A stretch of 64,000 nt of DNA from Halodesulfurarchaeum sp. HSR-GB (GTDB taxonomy: Archaea; Halobacteriota; Halobacteria; Halobacteriales; Halobacteriaceae): contig NZ_JAVKGN010000001.1 in the NCBI RefSeq assembly GCF_031432215.1, positions 1,417,421 through 1,481,420 of the forward strand, read 5' to 3'. Under the pieces are notes generated by a model, which saw nothing but the letters and a program-made list of their open reading frames with translations, did no database searches and had not been told where the DNA came from. Position 1 is the stretch's first letter. Each line of letters opens with the position of its first letter. A program made the translations under genes and the position numbers. Below, one piece after another: positions 33,535 to 42,710 of the stretch.

Positions 33535-35204
33535 GCACGCAGGACGAAACAGCGACGGAGCCGGACGCCGGTGCGGTGGATTACGACGCGCTGGAAGAGC
33601 TCCTGGGAGACAGTGTGGTCGATCGCGAGACCCATCACAACGCCGAGGCCTTCGTCGTTCGTGGCGACGCCGTGCAGGACGCGTTGTCCACGCTGAAGGC
33701 CGAGGGCTTCGACCACCTCGCAAGCGTGAGCGCACAGGAACTCGATGACCGTTACGAGTCCATCTATCACCTTCGGCAGTACGACGACGCCCAGGCCGAA
33801 GTGAGCGTCGTGGTCCCGACACCGCGTAACGATCCGTCCCACGAAAGCGCGGCACCGGTCTACTCGACGGCGAACTGGCACGAGCGCGAGGCGTATGACC
33901 TCGTGGGCATGAACTACGAGGGGCACCCCGATCTGCGACGTATTCTGCTGCCACAGACCTGGCAGGGACACCCCCTCAGCAAGGACTACGATCAGGACAA
34001 ACCCCAGATCGTCGCCCTCGAGAAGCACAAGAATCCGATCGAGGAGGACATGCAGGTCGAGACCGACGGCGACGATCTGGACACGATGTTCCTCAACATC
34101 GGGCCCCATCACCCCGCCACCCACGGCGTCTTGCACCTCAAGACGGTCCTGGACGGGGAGCAGGTGGCCGACGTCGAACCCGACATCGGTTACCTGCACC
34201 GGTGTCAGGAGCAGATGTGTCAGAACAGCACGTTCCGACACCAGATCATGCCCTACCCGGATCGCTGGGACTACACGCCGGCGGGCATCCTGAACGAGTG
34301 GGCCTACGCGCGTGCGATCGAAGACCTCGCGGACATCGAGGTTCCGTACTACGCCCAGGTCGTCCGGACGATGGCCGCGGAACTCACTCGCATCTCGGCT
34401 CACTTGCTCGCGGTGGCGACGTTCGGACTCGACATCGTCGGGGACTTCGCGGCCGTGTTCATGTACGCGATGCGGGACCGGGACTACGTGATGGACATCC
34501 TGGAGGACCTCACCGGCCAGCGGATGATGTACAACTATCTCCGCCTCGGCGGGGTCGTCTGGGACCTGCCCGAGCCCCGGGACGAGTTCTTCGAGAAGAT
34601 CCGCCAGTTCCTCGAGCAGCTGCCGGAGAAGACCGACGAGTACCACAACGTCCTCACGCAGAACGAACTCTTCCAGATGCGGACGGTGAACACCGGCTAC
34701 CTGGCCCCCGAAGTCGCCAAGGACTACGGGGCGACCGGGCCGGTCGCTCGTGCCTCCGGCATCGACTATGACCTTCGGCGTGATGACCCCTATGGCATCT
34801 ACGACGAACTCGACTGGGACGTCATCACCAAGGAGGGCGGGGACAACTACGCTCGTCTGATGGTCCGGATGCAGGAGGTCGAAGAGTCCGCGAAGATCAT
34901 CGAGCAGTGTATCAACATCCTCGAGGACTTCGACGAAGAGGAACGCGAGATCCAGTCCAACGTTCCGCGCAGCCTCAAGCCCGACCCGGGCCAGGAGATC
35001 TACAAGGCCGTGGAAGGGGCGAAAGGCGAACTCGGCATCTACATCCGAACGGACGGAACGGAGAAGCCCGCTCGCTTCAAGATCCGTGGTCCGAGTTTCG
35101 TCAACCTCTCGGCTCTCAAGGAGATGTCGGAAGGTGAGCTGATCTCCGACCTGGTCGCGACCATCGGAAGCCTCGACATCGTCCTGGCGGAGGTGGATCG
35201 CTGA
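33531..35204 (+). CDS. nuoCD: NADH-quinone oxidoreductase-like complex, fused subunit CD
   Basis: 557 residues. The C domain is about residues 50-165 ('[13 protein letters not shown]', '[27 protein letters not shown]'). The D domain follows, with '[15 protein letters not shown]' (quinone-binding loop), '[12 protein letters not shown]', '[10 protein letters not shown]' and the C-terminal 'IVLAEVDR'. The D subunit shapes the quinone pocket next to N2. Fusion of C and D occurs in some bacteria and in haloarchaea. It ends one base past the start of nuoH. Confidence 0.95.
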   Translation: MSTQDETATEPDAGAVDYDALEELLGDSVVDRETHHNAEAFVVRGDAVQDALSTLKAEGFDHLASVSAQELDDRYESIYHLRQYDDAQAEVSVVVPTPRNDPSHESAAPVYSTANWHEREAYDLVGMNYEGHPDLRRILLPQTWQGHPLSKDYDQDKPQIVALEKHKNPIEEDMQVETDGDDLDTMFLNIGPHHPATHGVLHLKTVLDGEQVADVEPDIGYLHRCQEQMCQNSTFRHQIMPYPDRWDYTPAGILNEWAYARAIEDLADIEVPYYAQVVRTMAAELTRISAHLLAVATFGLDIVGDFAAVFMYAMRDRDYVMDILEDLTGQRMMYNYLRLGGVVWDLPEPRDEFFEKIRQFLEQLPEKTDEYHNVLTQNELFQMRTVNTGYLAPEVAKDYGATGPVARASGIDYDLRRDDPYGIYDELDWDVITKEGGDNYARLMVRMQEVEESAKIIEQCINILEDFDEEEREIQSNVPRSLKPDPGQEIYKAVEGAKGELGIYIRTDGTEKPARFKIRGPSFVNLSALKEMSEGELISDLVATIGSLDIVLAEVDR

Positions 35205-36268
35205 TGGCTTCGTCCGCACCGCTGGTCGATCACATCTCCGGGCTGTTGAACCTGGAGGGACTCCTGGGGGAGATCGTCTCCGGGATCCTCGGCTCCCTGA
35301 TCATCGCGGTCATCGTGTTGCTGTTTGCGGCCCTCGCGGGCCCGTACATGAAGCGGAAGATCACGTCGGCGTTTACCGACCGGATCTCCGTCGACCGGGT
35401 TGGTCCCTACGGGATCGGAACGATCGCAGTAGACGCGATCCGTCTGCTTACCAAGGAACGGATCGTTCCCGAGAACGTGGATCGGCCGGCCTGGGACCTC
35501 GGTCCGATGCTGGTCGTCATCTCCGCGACGATGGGCTTTGCCGTCATCCCGTTCGGGAGCGGCCTTCACCTGGCCGATCCGTCGGTCGGTGTTGTCTACC
35601 TGTTCGCCGTCTCTTCGATCGCCTCCCTTGGGATGGTTTCGGGCGCGTACGCGTCGAACAACAAATACTCGTTCCTGGGCGGACTCCGGGCGGTCTCACA
35701 GAACATCGCCTACGAGATTCCGCTCGTGCTGACGGGCGCGTCGGTCGTCATCTTCGCCGGTTCGCTCCGGATTTCTGACATCGTCGCTGCCCAGGCAGTC
35801 GACCTGATCTCCCTGGGCCCGATTGCGATTCCGGCCTGGTTCGGCTTCGTCAACCCCTTCGCCTTCGCGCTGTTCATGGTCGCGAATATGGCCGAGATCG
35901 GTCGGAACCCCTTCGACCTGCCGGAGGCACCGAACGACCTCGTGGCGGGGTATCAGACGGAGTACTCGTCGGTGTACTTCGTCCTCTTCTACCTGGGAGA
36001 GTTCCTCCACATCTTCCTGGGCGCCGGGATCATCACGACTCTGTTCCTCGGCGGCCCGACGGCCCCGATCACCGCGCTGAACTTCATTCCCGGTATCGTC
36101 TGGTTCATCGCGAAAGTCTGGGGCGTGTTCTTCTTCACCCAGTGGGCCCGGTCGGCGGTCCCACGGGTTCGGCCTGACCAGCTGCTCGACATCGGCTGGA
36201 AGGGGATGCTCGGACTGGCCTTCGTGAACCTGCTCCTGACGGCCGTGATCGTCGGGGTGATCGTATGA
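35204..36268 (+). CDS. nuoH: NADH-quinone oxidoreductase-like complex, subunit H
   Basis: 354 residues, about eight helices. Motifs: 'RVGPYG' (the RxGPxx quinone-entry loop), 'EIPLVLTGASVVIFAG', 'AEIGRNPFDLPEAPNDLVAGYQTEYSS' (quoted in part) and 'RVRPDQLLDIGWK'. The acidic residues in 'DLPEAPNDLVAGYQTEY' line the proton and quinone channel. It starts with a TGATG overlap with nuoCD. Confidence 0.95.
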   Translation: MASSAPLVDHISGLLNLEGLLGEIVSGILGSLIIAVIVLLFAALAGPYMKRKITSAFTDRISVDRVGPYGIGTIAVDAIRLLTKERIVPENVDRPAWDLGPMLVVISATMGFAVIPFGSGLHLADPSVGVVYLFAVSSIASLGMVSGAYASNNKYSFLGGLRAVSQNIAYEIPLVLTGASVVIFAGSLRISDIVAAQAVDLISLGPIAIPAWFGFVNPFAFALFMVANMAEIGRNPFDLPEAPNDLVAGYQTEYSSVYFVLFYLGEFLHIFLGAGIITTLFLGGPTAPITALNFIPGIVWFIAKVWGVFFFTQWARSAVPRVRPDQLLDIGWKGMLGLAFVNLLLTAVIVGVIV

Positions 36269-36726
36269 TAGGCGTACTCAAATCTCTCGCGACGACGATG
36301 AAGCATGCCCTCAACGGGGACACGATCACCGTTGAGTATCCCGAAGAGGCACCGGAAGTGAGCCCCCGATTCAGGGGCATTCACAAGTGGAGCCAGGAGC
36401 GGTGTATCTGGTGTCGCCAGTGTGAGACGGTCTGTCCCAACGACACGATTCAGATCGTGATGGACGAGGATCGCAACGGCGAGCAGTACAACCTCCACGT
36501 CGGGCAGTGCATTTACTGCCGGCTCTGTGAGGAGGTCTGTCCCGTCGAGGCGATTCTCCTGACGGAGAACTTCGAGTTCACCGGCGACACCAAACACGAC
36601 CTGGCCTACAACAAAGAACAGCTCAAGAACGTACCGTGGTACAAGGACATGGACCCGGTCAACGCTCGCGAATCGGATCGTGAGGCCTGGGTCGACGAGG
36701 GTGAAGGCGAGGTGGACTACCAATGA
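36265..36726 (+). CDS. nuoI: NADH-quinone oxidoreductase-like complex, subunit I (two 4Fe-4S clusters)
   Basis: 153 residues, 8Fe ferredoxin-type. Two CxxCxxCxxxCP motifs are seen: 'CIWCRQCETVCP' and 'CIYCRLCEEVCP', the N6a and N6b ligands. The rest is acidic. In haloarchaea, which lack NuoEFG, this subunit is the probable entry point for electrons from ferredoxin or another donor. Confidence 0.95.
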   Translation: MIGVLKSLATTMKHALNGDTITVEYPEEAPEVSPRFRGIHKWSQERCIWCRQCETVCPNDTIQIVMDEDRNGEQYNLHVGQCIYCRLCEEVCPVEAILLTENFEFTGDTKHDLAYNKEQLKNVPWYKDMDPVNARESDREAWVDEGEGEVDYQ

Positions 36727-36980
36727 TCGAACAACTCACCTTCCTCCTCTTCGCGCTGTTCACCATCGGCAGCAGTCTGGGCGTGGTCCTCGTGGACGAC
36801 GTCTGGCACTCCGCCCTCTTCCTCGGTGGCGCACTGCTCAGTGTCGCTGTCCACTTCCTCCTGCTGCAGGCCGCCTTCCTCGCGGCTGTACAGGTGCTGG
36901 TCTACGTGGGCGGTGTGCTGATCCTGATCGCCTTCGCGGTCATGCTGACCCGCGATCCTGACGGAGGTGTTGGCGCATGA
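36723..36980 (+). CDS. nuoJ1: NuoJ N-terminal half (NuoJ1)
   Basis: 85 residues with three helices. 'VQVLVYVGGVLILIAFAVMLTRD' is the conserved NuoJ helix with the pi-bulge and 'YVGG'. The C-terminal half of NuoJ is encoded separately in the next gene, as in other haloarchaea, so this is a natural split and not a frameshift: both halves have their own ATGA-coupled start. Confidence 0.9.
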   Translation: MIEQLTFLLFALFTIGSSLGVVLVDDVWHSALFLGGALLSVAVHFLLLQAAFLAAVQVLVYVGGVLILIAFAVMLTRDPDGGVGA

Positions 36981-37276
36981 CGACCCGGCCGGAAATTTCC
37001 ACGAACATCGACGTATTGCCCGGCATCGCGGCCCTTGCGCTGTTTGCCGCGATGGCAGTCGCCATTCTGACCGCCGATTTCGGCGCGATCGCGGGCTTCG
37101 AGTCGGCCGCAGAAATCACCCGCAGCATCGGCTATGCCCTCTTTAACCTCGACCGGGCCGCACCGATCGTGGGCGGTGAGGGTTTCCTCCTGCCCTTCTT
37201 CGTCGTGGCGTTCGTGCTGGACGCCGCGCTGGGGGCGGCCGTGATGCTCTCGCGACGTGATGGAGGTGAGAACTGA
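36977..37276 (+). CDS. nuoJ2: NuoJ C-terminal half (NuoJ2)
   Basis: 99 residues: two helices ('PGIAALALFAAMAVAILTADF' cited in part; 'LPFFVVAFVLDAALGAAVML') and a mid loop. 'IGYALFN' recalls the loop of bacterial NuoJ that precedes its last helix. It overlaps nuoJ1 by 4 bases and nuoK by 1. Confidence 0.85.
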   Translation: MTTRPEISTNIDVLPGIAALALFAAMAVAILTADFGAIAGFESAAEITRSIGYALFNLDRAAPIVGGEGFLLPFFVVAFVLDAALGAAVMLSRRDGGEN

Positions 37277-37581
37277 TGGTAGTCGAAACACAGTACTACG
37301 TGCTGCTCTCGGCGGCGATGTTCAGCATCGGTGTGTTCGGCCTGCTGACTCGCCGCAACGCACTCCGGTTCCTCATGTCGGTCGAACTCATGCTGAACGC
37401 GGCCAACGTCAATCTGGTCGCTTTCTCGGCCCAGTGGGGGAACGTTACCGGACAGACGTTCAGCCTGTTCGTACTCGCATTGGCAGCCGCTGAAGTCGCG
37501 GTCGGTATCGGGATCATCCTGGTGCTGTTCCGCAACTTCAGGGACGTAGACGTAACCGAACCTACAACGATGAGGTGGTAA
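37276..37581 (+). CDS. nuoK: NADH-quinone oxidoreductase-like complex, subunit K
   Basis: 101 residues, three helices. 'SVELMLNAANVNLVAFS' carries the Glu of the MrpC-like proton channel and 'ALAAAEVAVGIGIILVLFRN' the second Glu, which are the two channel Glu of NuoK. Starts one base inside the nuoJ2 stop. Confidence 0.95.
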   Translation: MVVETQYYVLLSAAMFSIGVFGLLTRRNALRFLMSVELMLNAANVNLVAFSAQWGNVTGQTFSLFVLALAAAEVAVGIGIILVLFRNFRDVDVTEPTTMRW

Positions 37582-37582
37582 G

Positions 37583-39640
37583 ATGGCAGGTGCATTTGAC
37601 TTCGCCGCGGCGATCGCGCTGTTGCCGTTTGCCTCCTTCGTGGTCGCGATCCTCGCGGGGTACTTCACCCCGCGGCTCCTGCCGAAAGGCGGCGCGATCC
37701 CGGGGATCCTGGCAACGCTCGGCTCGCTGCTCGTGTCGGTGTGGCTTCTGGTCACAGTCAGTGGTACAGAGCAGTATTACAACGAAGAGATATACACGTG
37801 GACGACCGGGCTCGCGGGGGAGACCTTCGATCTGTCCTTCGGCCTCCTCCTCGATCCGCTGTCCTCGTACATGCTGGTCATCGTCGCGCTGATCAGCTTC
37901 CTCGTGCACGTGTTCAGCCTCGGGTACATGAACGACGAGGGCGAGATCGGCCTGCCCCGGTACTACGCCGGGCTCGGCCTGTTCTCGTTCTCGATGCTCG
38001 CCTTCGTGATGGCCTCGAACATCCTGATGGCCTTCATGTTCTTCGAGCTCGTGGGCCTGTGTTCCTGGCTGCTCATCGGCTTCTGGTTCCGCCAGGAGGG
38101 GCCGCCGAGCGCGGCCAAGAAGGCGTTTCTGGTCACCCGCTTTGGGGACTACTTCTTCCTCATCGGTGTGGTGGCCATCTTCGCGACCTTCGGCACCGGC
38201 CTGTTCGCCCCGCGCGGGGACGAACTCGGCTTCCCGCAGCTCGCGACGGAGGCACTGAGCGGCGAGATGCCCGCTGTCGTCTCGAACTTCCTCGGGACGA
38301 TCGGCATGGAGCCACAGACGTGGTTCGCGATCATCGGCCTGCTCGTGCTGGGCGGCGTGATCGGGAAGTCCGCACAGTTCCCGCTTCACACCTGGCTGCC
38401 CGACGCGATGGAGGGCCCGACGCCGGTCTCGGCGCTCATCCACGCAGCGACGATGGTCGCAGCCGGTGTCTACCTGGTCATGCGGATGTACGGCTTCTAC
38501 GCACAGCTTCCGACCGTGCTGGCGCTGATCGCGCTGGTCGGTGGCTTCACAGCCCTGATGGCCGCGACGATGGCCATCGTCAAGCGGGAGATCAAGCAGG
38601 TGCTCGCGTACTCGACGATCTCCCAGTACGGGTATATGATGCTCGCGCTGGGGGCCGGCGGCTACGTCGCCGCGACCTTCCACCTGATGACACACGCCTT
38701 CTTCAAGGCGCTGCTGTTCCTTGGAGCGGGCTCGGTCATCATCGCGATGCACCACAACGAGAACATGTGGGACATGGGCGGCCTGCGCAAGCGCATGCCC
38801 GTGACCTACTACACCTTCCTCTCCGGCTCACTCGCCCTGGCCGGCATCTTTCCCTTCGCCGGCTTCTGGTCGAAAGACGAGATCCTCTACGAGGCGCTGA
38901 TCCATGGCCTGGGCGGCCAGCCGCTGATCCTTCTGGCGTATGCCTTCGGACTCATCGCCGTGTTCTTCACCGGCTTCTACACCTTCCGGATGGTCATCCT
39001 GACCTTCCACGGTGAGGCCCGTTCGGAGACGGCCGAGGATCCCCATCCCGTGCGCTGGAACGTCAAGTTCCCGCTCGTGGTGCTGGGCATCCTCGCGGCC
39101 GTGATGGGCCTGGTGAACATGGCCCCGGTCAAGGAGCTGACCGGCTGGGACATCACCTATCTGCATCACTGGTTCGAGACCGGCCTGCCGCAGGTTTCAC
39201 TCACCGAGTATCATCACCTGCTCGAGTCCGCAGCTGGTTATCACGCCGCGGATCTCGCGCCGTTCCTGCCGGCGGCACTCTCCCTCGGACTGGCCCTTGC
39301 CGGGGCGCTCCTGGCGATGGTCCTCTACCGTGGGCCGGCGCCGACCGCACACACGGACAAACTCGGTTCGATCAAGACGCTGCTCTACAACAACTACTAC
39401 CAGGACGAGTACCAGGTCTGGCTCGCGCAGGGCCTGACCCTGCCGCTCGCACGAGTCGCGGACAAGTTCGATCAGGGTATCATCGACGGTGTCGTCAACG
39501 GCATCTCCTCGGTGGCCCTGTTCGGTGGCTCGCGCATCCGGCGGCTCCAGACGGGACGGGTGACGAACTACGCCGCCCTCCTCACGCTGGGGCTGGTGGT
39601 TCTCGTCGTGGCAATCGCCCTCGTCGGGGGGTGGTTCTAA
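37583..39640 (+). CDS. nuoL: NADH-quinone oxidoreductase-like complex, subunit L (antiporter-like)
   Basis: 685 residues, about 16 helices. 'FFELVGLCSWLLIGFWF' holds the channel Glu, 'GKSAQFPLHTWLPDAMEGPTPVSALIHAATMV' (quoted in part: 'HTWLPDAMEGPTP') the antiporter core, 'KREIKQVLAYSTISQYGYMM' the channel Lys (cited in part), and a long C-terminal lateral helix ends the protein. It pumps protons across the membrane during quinone reduction. Only 1 base separates it from nuoK. Confidence 0.95.
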   Translation: MAGAFDFAAAIALLPFASFVVAILAGYFTPRLLPKGGAIPGILATLGSLLVSVWLLVTVSGTEQYYNEEIYTWTTGLAGETFDLSFGLLLDPLSSYMLVIVALISFLVHVFSLGYMNDEGEIGLPRYYAGLGLFSFSMLAFVMASNILMAFMFFELVGLCSWLLIGFWFRQEGPPSAAKKAFLVTRFGDYFFLIGVVAIFATFGTGLFAPRGDELGFPQLATEALSGEMPAVVSNFLGTIGMEPQTWFAIIGLLVLGGVIGKSAQFPLHTWLPDAMEGPTPVSALIHAATMVAAGVYLVMRMYGFYAQLPTVLALIALVGGFTALMAATMAIVKREIKQVLAYSTISQYGYMMLALGAGGYVAATFHLMTHAFFKALLFLGAGSVIIAMHHNENMWDMGGLRKRMPVTYYTFLSGSLALAGIFPFAGFWSKDEILYEALIHGLGGQPLILLAYAFGLIAVFFTGFYTFRMVILTFHGEARSETAEDPHPVRWNVKFPLVVLGILAAVMGLVNMAPVKELTGWDITYLHHWFETGLPQVSLTEYHHLLESAAGYHAADLAPFLPAALSLGLALAGALLAMVLYRGPAPTAHTDKLGSIKTLLYNNYYQDEYQVWLAQGLTLPLARVADKFDQGIIDGVVNGISSVALFGGSRIRRLQTGRVTNYAALLTLGLVVLVVAIALVGGWF

Positions 39641-41164
39641 ATGATGATCGAGGCACTCATTCTCGTGACGGTGGCAAGCGCCGTCGCGGTCATGTTCGCG
39701 GACGACGAGCGAGCCGGTCGCCTCGCCTTCGGGCTGAGTCTGCTGCCCCTCGTTGGGTCGCTTCTGATGTTCCTGGGCTTCGATGGCTCCGGGAACGCAC
39801 TGCTCGGCGGCGAGATCGCCTACGAAACACAACTGAGCTGGATCACGCTCGGGGACCTGGAAGTCGGCTACCACGTCGGTGTCGACGGGATCGCGCTCTC
39901 CCTCGTGGTCCTCACCACGGTGCTGATGAGCCTGGCGCTGCTCTCGGCCTGGACGCCGATCGACGAGCGCCAGTCCCAGTTCTACGGCCTGATGCTGTTC
40001 ATGGAGGCCAGCCTCCTCGGTGTCTTCACGGCACTCGACTTCCTGGCCTGGTTCGTCGCCTGGGAGTTCGTCCTCGTGCCGATGTACTTCCTCATCGGCA
40101 TCTGGGGTGGCCCGCGTCGCAAGTACGCGGCGATCAAGTTCTTCGTCTACACCAACGTGGCCAGCCTGGTGATGTTCATCGGCTTTGTCGCGCTGGTCTT
40201 TGGCCTGCCGGTCAACACGTTCGACCTGCCGACGATCGCCCAGTCCCTGCAGGCTGGCGAACTCGGCTCGCTGGCTGGCATCGCGCCCGAGACGCTCAAG
40301 GCCGTGGCATTCGTCGCGATCTTCGCCGGCTTCGCCGTGAAGGTCCCGATGGTCCCGTTCCACACCTGGCTTCCGGACGCCCACGTCGAGGCCCCCACGC
40401 CGGTGTCGGTCATCCTGGCGGGGGTCCTCCTGAAGATGGGGACCTACGCGATGCTTCGATTCAACTTCACGATGCTCTCCGACCAGGCTCAGGCGTTTGC
40501 GGTCCCGATCGCGATCTTCGCGGTCGTGAGCGTGATCTACGGGGCCATGCTCGCCTTGGGGCAGCAGGACCTCAAGCGGATCGTGGCGTACTCTTCGGTC
40601 TCCTCGATGGGCTATGTCCTTCTGGGACTGGTCGCGTACAACCTCTATGGCCTGGGTGGCGCGACCTTCCAGATGGTCGCCCACGGCCTCATCTCCGGAC
40701 TGATGTTCATGTCCGTCGGTGTGGTCTACAACGTCGCCCACACGCGTATGGTGGGTGACCTCTCCGGGATCGCCGATCGGATGCCGCTGACGGCCACGGT
40801 CTTCACGGCCGCGGCCTTCGGGTACATGGGCCTGCCGCTGATGGCTGGCTTCGCCGGGGAGCTTTACATCTTCCTGGGCGGCATGCAGTCGACGGCGCTG
40901 CCCTACGCGCCGATCTTCACCGCGCTCGCGATGTTCGGCATCGTGATCGTGGCCGGCTACCTGCTCTTCGCGATGCAGCGGGTCCTCTTCGGGCCCTTCG
41001 AGGCGGACACCGACCACGAGATCGTTCCGGCACCGGTCACCGACCGGATCGCCATCGTGGCACTGGTCCTCCTCGTGATCCTGCTCGGGACCGCGCCCGA
41101 CCTGATCTACGGGATGATCCAGGACGCGGTGCAACCGATCCTCACAATCGGAGGTGGACTGTAG
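39641..41164 (+). CDS. nuoM: NADH-quinone oxidoreductase-like complex, subunit M (antiporter-like)
   Basis: 507 residues, about 14 helices. 'FLAWFVAWEFVLVPMYFLI' with the channel Glu, 'VPMVPFHTWLPDAHVEAPTPVSVILAG' (antiporter core, cited in part 'HTWLPDAHVEAPTP') and 'QDLKRIVAYSSVSSMGYV'. It starts with tandem ATG (MM) directly after the nuoL stop. Confidence 0.95.
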   Translation: MMIEALILVTVASAVAVMFADDERAGRLAFGLSLLPLVGSLLMFLGFDGSGNALLGGEIAYETQLSWITLGDLEVGYHVGVDGIALSLVVLTTVLMSLALLSAWTPIDERQSQFYGLMLFMEASLLGVFTALDFLAWFVAWEFVLVPMYFLIGIWGGPRRKYAAIKFFVYTNVASLVMFIGFVALVFGLPVNTFDLPTIAQSLQAGELGSLAGIAPETLKAVAFVAIFAGFAVKVPMVPFHTWLPDAHVEAPTPVSVILAGVLLKMGTYAMLRFNFTMLSDQAQAFAVPIAIFAVVSVIYGAMLALGQQDLKRIVAYSSVSSMGYVLLGLVAYNLYGLGGATFQMVAHGLISGLMFMSVGVVYNVAHTRMVGDLSGIADRMPLTATVFTAAAFGYMGLPLMAGFAGELYIFLGGMQSTALPYAPIFTALAMFGIVIVAGYLLFAMQRVLFGPFEADTDHEIVPAPVTDRIAIVALVLLVILLGTAPDLIYGMIQDAVQPILTIGGGL

Positions 41165-42664
41165 ATGGTCGAACTGCCCTATCTGACGCCGCAGTATCTG
41201 TTCGCGATCACGGCCATGGCGCTGCTGATCGCCGATACGATCTACCCCAAATCGCGTCGGCCCGACCTGCTGGCGGCGATCGCCGGTATCGGCCCGGCGC
41301 TGGTCGCATTGAGCAGTGCCTGGTTCCTCGCAGCCGGGACGGGTCAGGCAGCGACGGTCCCGGCCCTGTTCGAGGGCATGGTCGTGGTCGACGGGATGAG
41401 CCTGTTCTTCACGTTCATCTTCGGGGCCGTAACCCTGCTCGTGGTGATCGCGAGTTACGATTACCTCGAGGGGTCCGAACGGATGGCGGAGTACTACTCG
41501 CTCGTCGTCCTGGCGGCCCTCGGGATGAGCTTGATGGCCAGCGCGAACAACCTCGCGATGGTCTTCATCAGCCTCGAACTGGCCTCCCTGCCCTCCTACG
41601 GGCTGGTGGCCTACCTCAAGCGTGACCAGGGAAGTGTCGAAGCCGGTCTGAAGTACTTCCTCATCGGCGCGCTGTCCTCGGCGATCATGGTCTACGGTAT
41701 CAGCCTGGTCTACGGGGCGACCGGCACGCTGCATCTCGCCGGTATTGCCGAAGCCATTCCCTCGCTCGGTGGGCTTGACGGCCTGCTGGGTCTCGGACTG
41801 GTGATGGTGCTGGGCGGCTTCCTCTTCAAGACCGCCAGCGTGCCCTTCCACTTCTGGGCGCCCGAGGCATACGAGGGGGCACCGGCGCCGATTTCGGCGT
41901 TCATCTCCTCGGCCTCGAAGGCGGCCGGCTTCGCCGTTGCCTTCCGCGTGCTCGTGTGGGGCTTCCCACTCGACGCCGTCGCCGAGACGGTCCCATGGGC
42001 CTGGGTGCTCGTGATCCTCGCGATCGTCACGATGACTCTCGGGAACTTCGCCGCCGCGACCCAGGAGCGGGTCAAGCGGATGCTCGCGTACTCCTCGATC
42101 GGACACGCGGGCTATGTCCTCATCGGGCTGGCCGCCCTGGCCGGGCCCGGTGACCTGGCGACGGACTCCCTGGTGCTCGGGGCTGCGATGATGCACCTGC
42201 TGGTCTATGGCTTCATGAACACCGGGGCCTTCCTCTTCGTGGCCCTGGCCGAACACTGGGACGTCGGCCGGACCTTCGAGGACTACAACGGCCTCGCCCG
42301 GAAGGCGCCGTACGTGAGCGTCGCGATGACCATCTTCATGTTCAGCCTGGCCGGGCTCCCGGTCGGGGGCGGCTTCCTCTCGAAGTACGTCCTCTTTGCC
42401 GGGGCCGTCCAGGCCGGGTTCTGGTGGCTCGCCGGGATCGCCGCGATCAATAGTGCGATCTCGCTGTTCTACTACTCACGGGTCGTGAAGGCCCTCTGGA
42501 TCGAGGACCCGGCCGACTCACTCTCCATCGGTGAGACGCCGACGGGGATGTACGCGGCTGTGATCGGTGCCGCTGCAGTGACCGTCGTGTTGCTGTTCGC
42601 CTTCGACCCCGTCGCCGAGACGGCCATCTCTGCGGCCTCGCTGCTGCTCGAAGGCGGCGTCTGA
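41165..42664 (+). CDS. nuoN: NADH-quinone oxidoreductase-like complex, subunit N (antiporter-like)
   Basis: 499 residues, about 14 helices. 'VFISLELASLPSYGLVAYLK' (channel Glu), 'FKTASVPFHFWAPEAYEGAPAPISA' (cited in part: 'HFWAPEAYEGAP') and 'VKRMLAYSSIGHAGYV'. Last gene of the operon, starting directly after the nuoM stop. No nuoEFG follows, so the operon encodes a membrane arm plus the N2/N6 connecting arm only. Confidence 0.95.
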   Translation: MVELPYLTPQYLFAITAMALLIADTIYPKSRRPDLLAAIAGIGPALVALSSAWFLAAGTGQAATVPALFEGMVVVDGMSLFFTFIFGAVTLLVVIASYDYLEGSERMAEYYSLVVLAALGMSLMASANNLAMVFISLELASLPSYGLVAYLKRDQGSVEAGLKYFLIGALSSAIMVYGISLVYGATGTLHLAGIAEAIPSLGGLDGLLGLGLVMVLGGFLFKTASVPFHFWAPEAYEGAPAPISAFISSASKAAGFAVAFRVLVWGFPLDAVAETVPWAWVLVILAIVTMTLGNFAAATQERVKRMLAYSSIGHAGYVLIGLAALAGPGDLATDSLVLGAAMMHLLVYGFMNTGAFLFVALAEHWDVGRTFEDYNGLARKAPYVSVAMTIFMFSLAGLPVGGGFLSKYVLFAGAVQAGFWWLAGIAAINSAISLFYYSRVVKALWIEDPADSLSIGETPTGMYAAVIGAAAVTVVLLFAFDPVAETAISAASLLLEGGV

Positions 42665-42710
42665 CCGGAGAGACAACTGTTTTCACTCCGGGCGACACAA
42701 TTTGGGTCGC

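Noticed and set aside
36723-37276. Frameshift in nuoJ
   Set aside because: Both halves have their own overlapping starts and this two-gene form is normal in haloarchaea.
39197-42256. Very long antisense frame (about 1,000 codons) across nuoM and nuoN
   Set aside because: It is the reverse-frame image of GC-rich nuoM/nuoN codons. It has a skewed His/Arg/Gln composition, no domain and no promoter.
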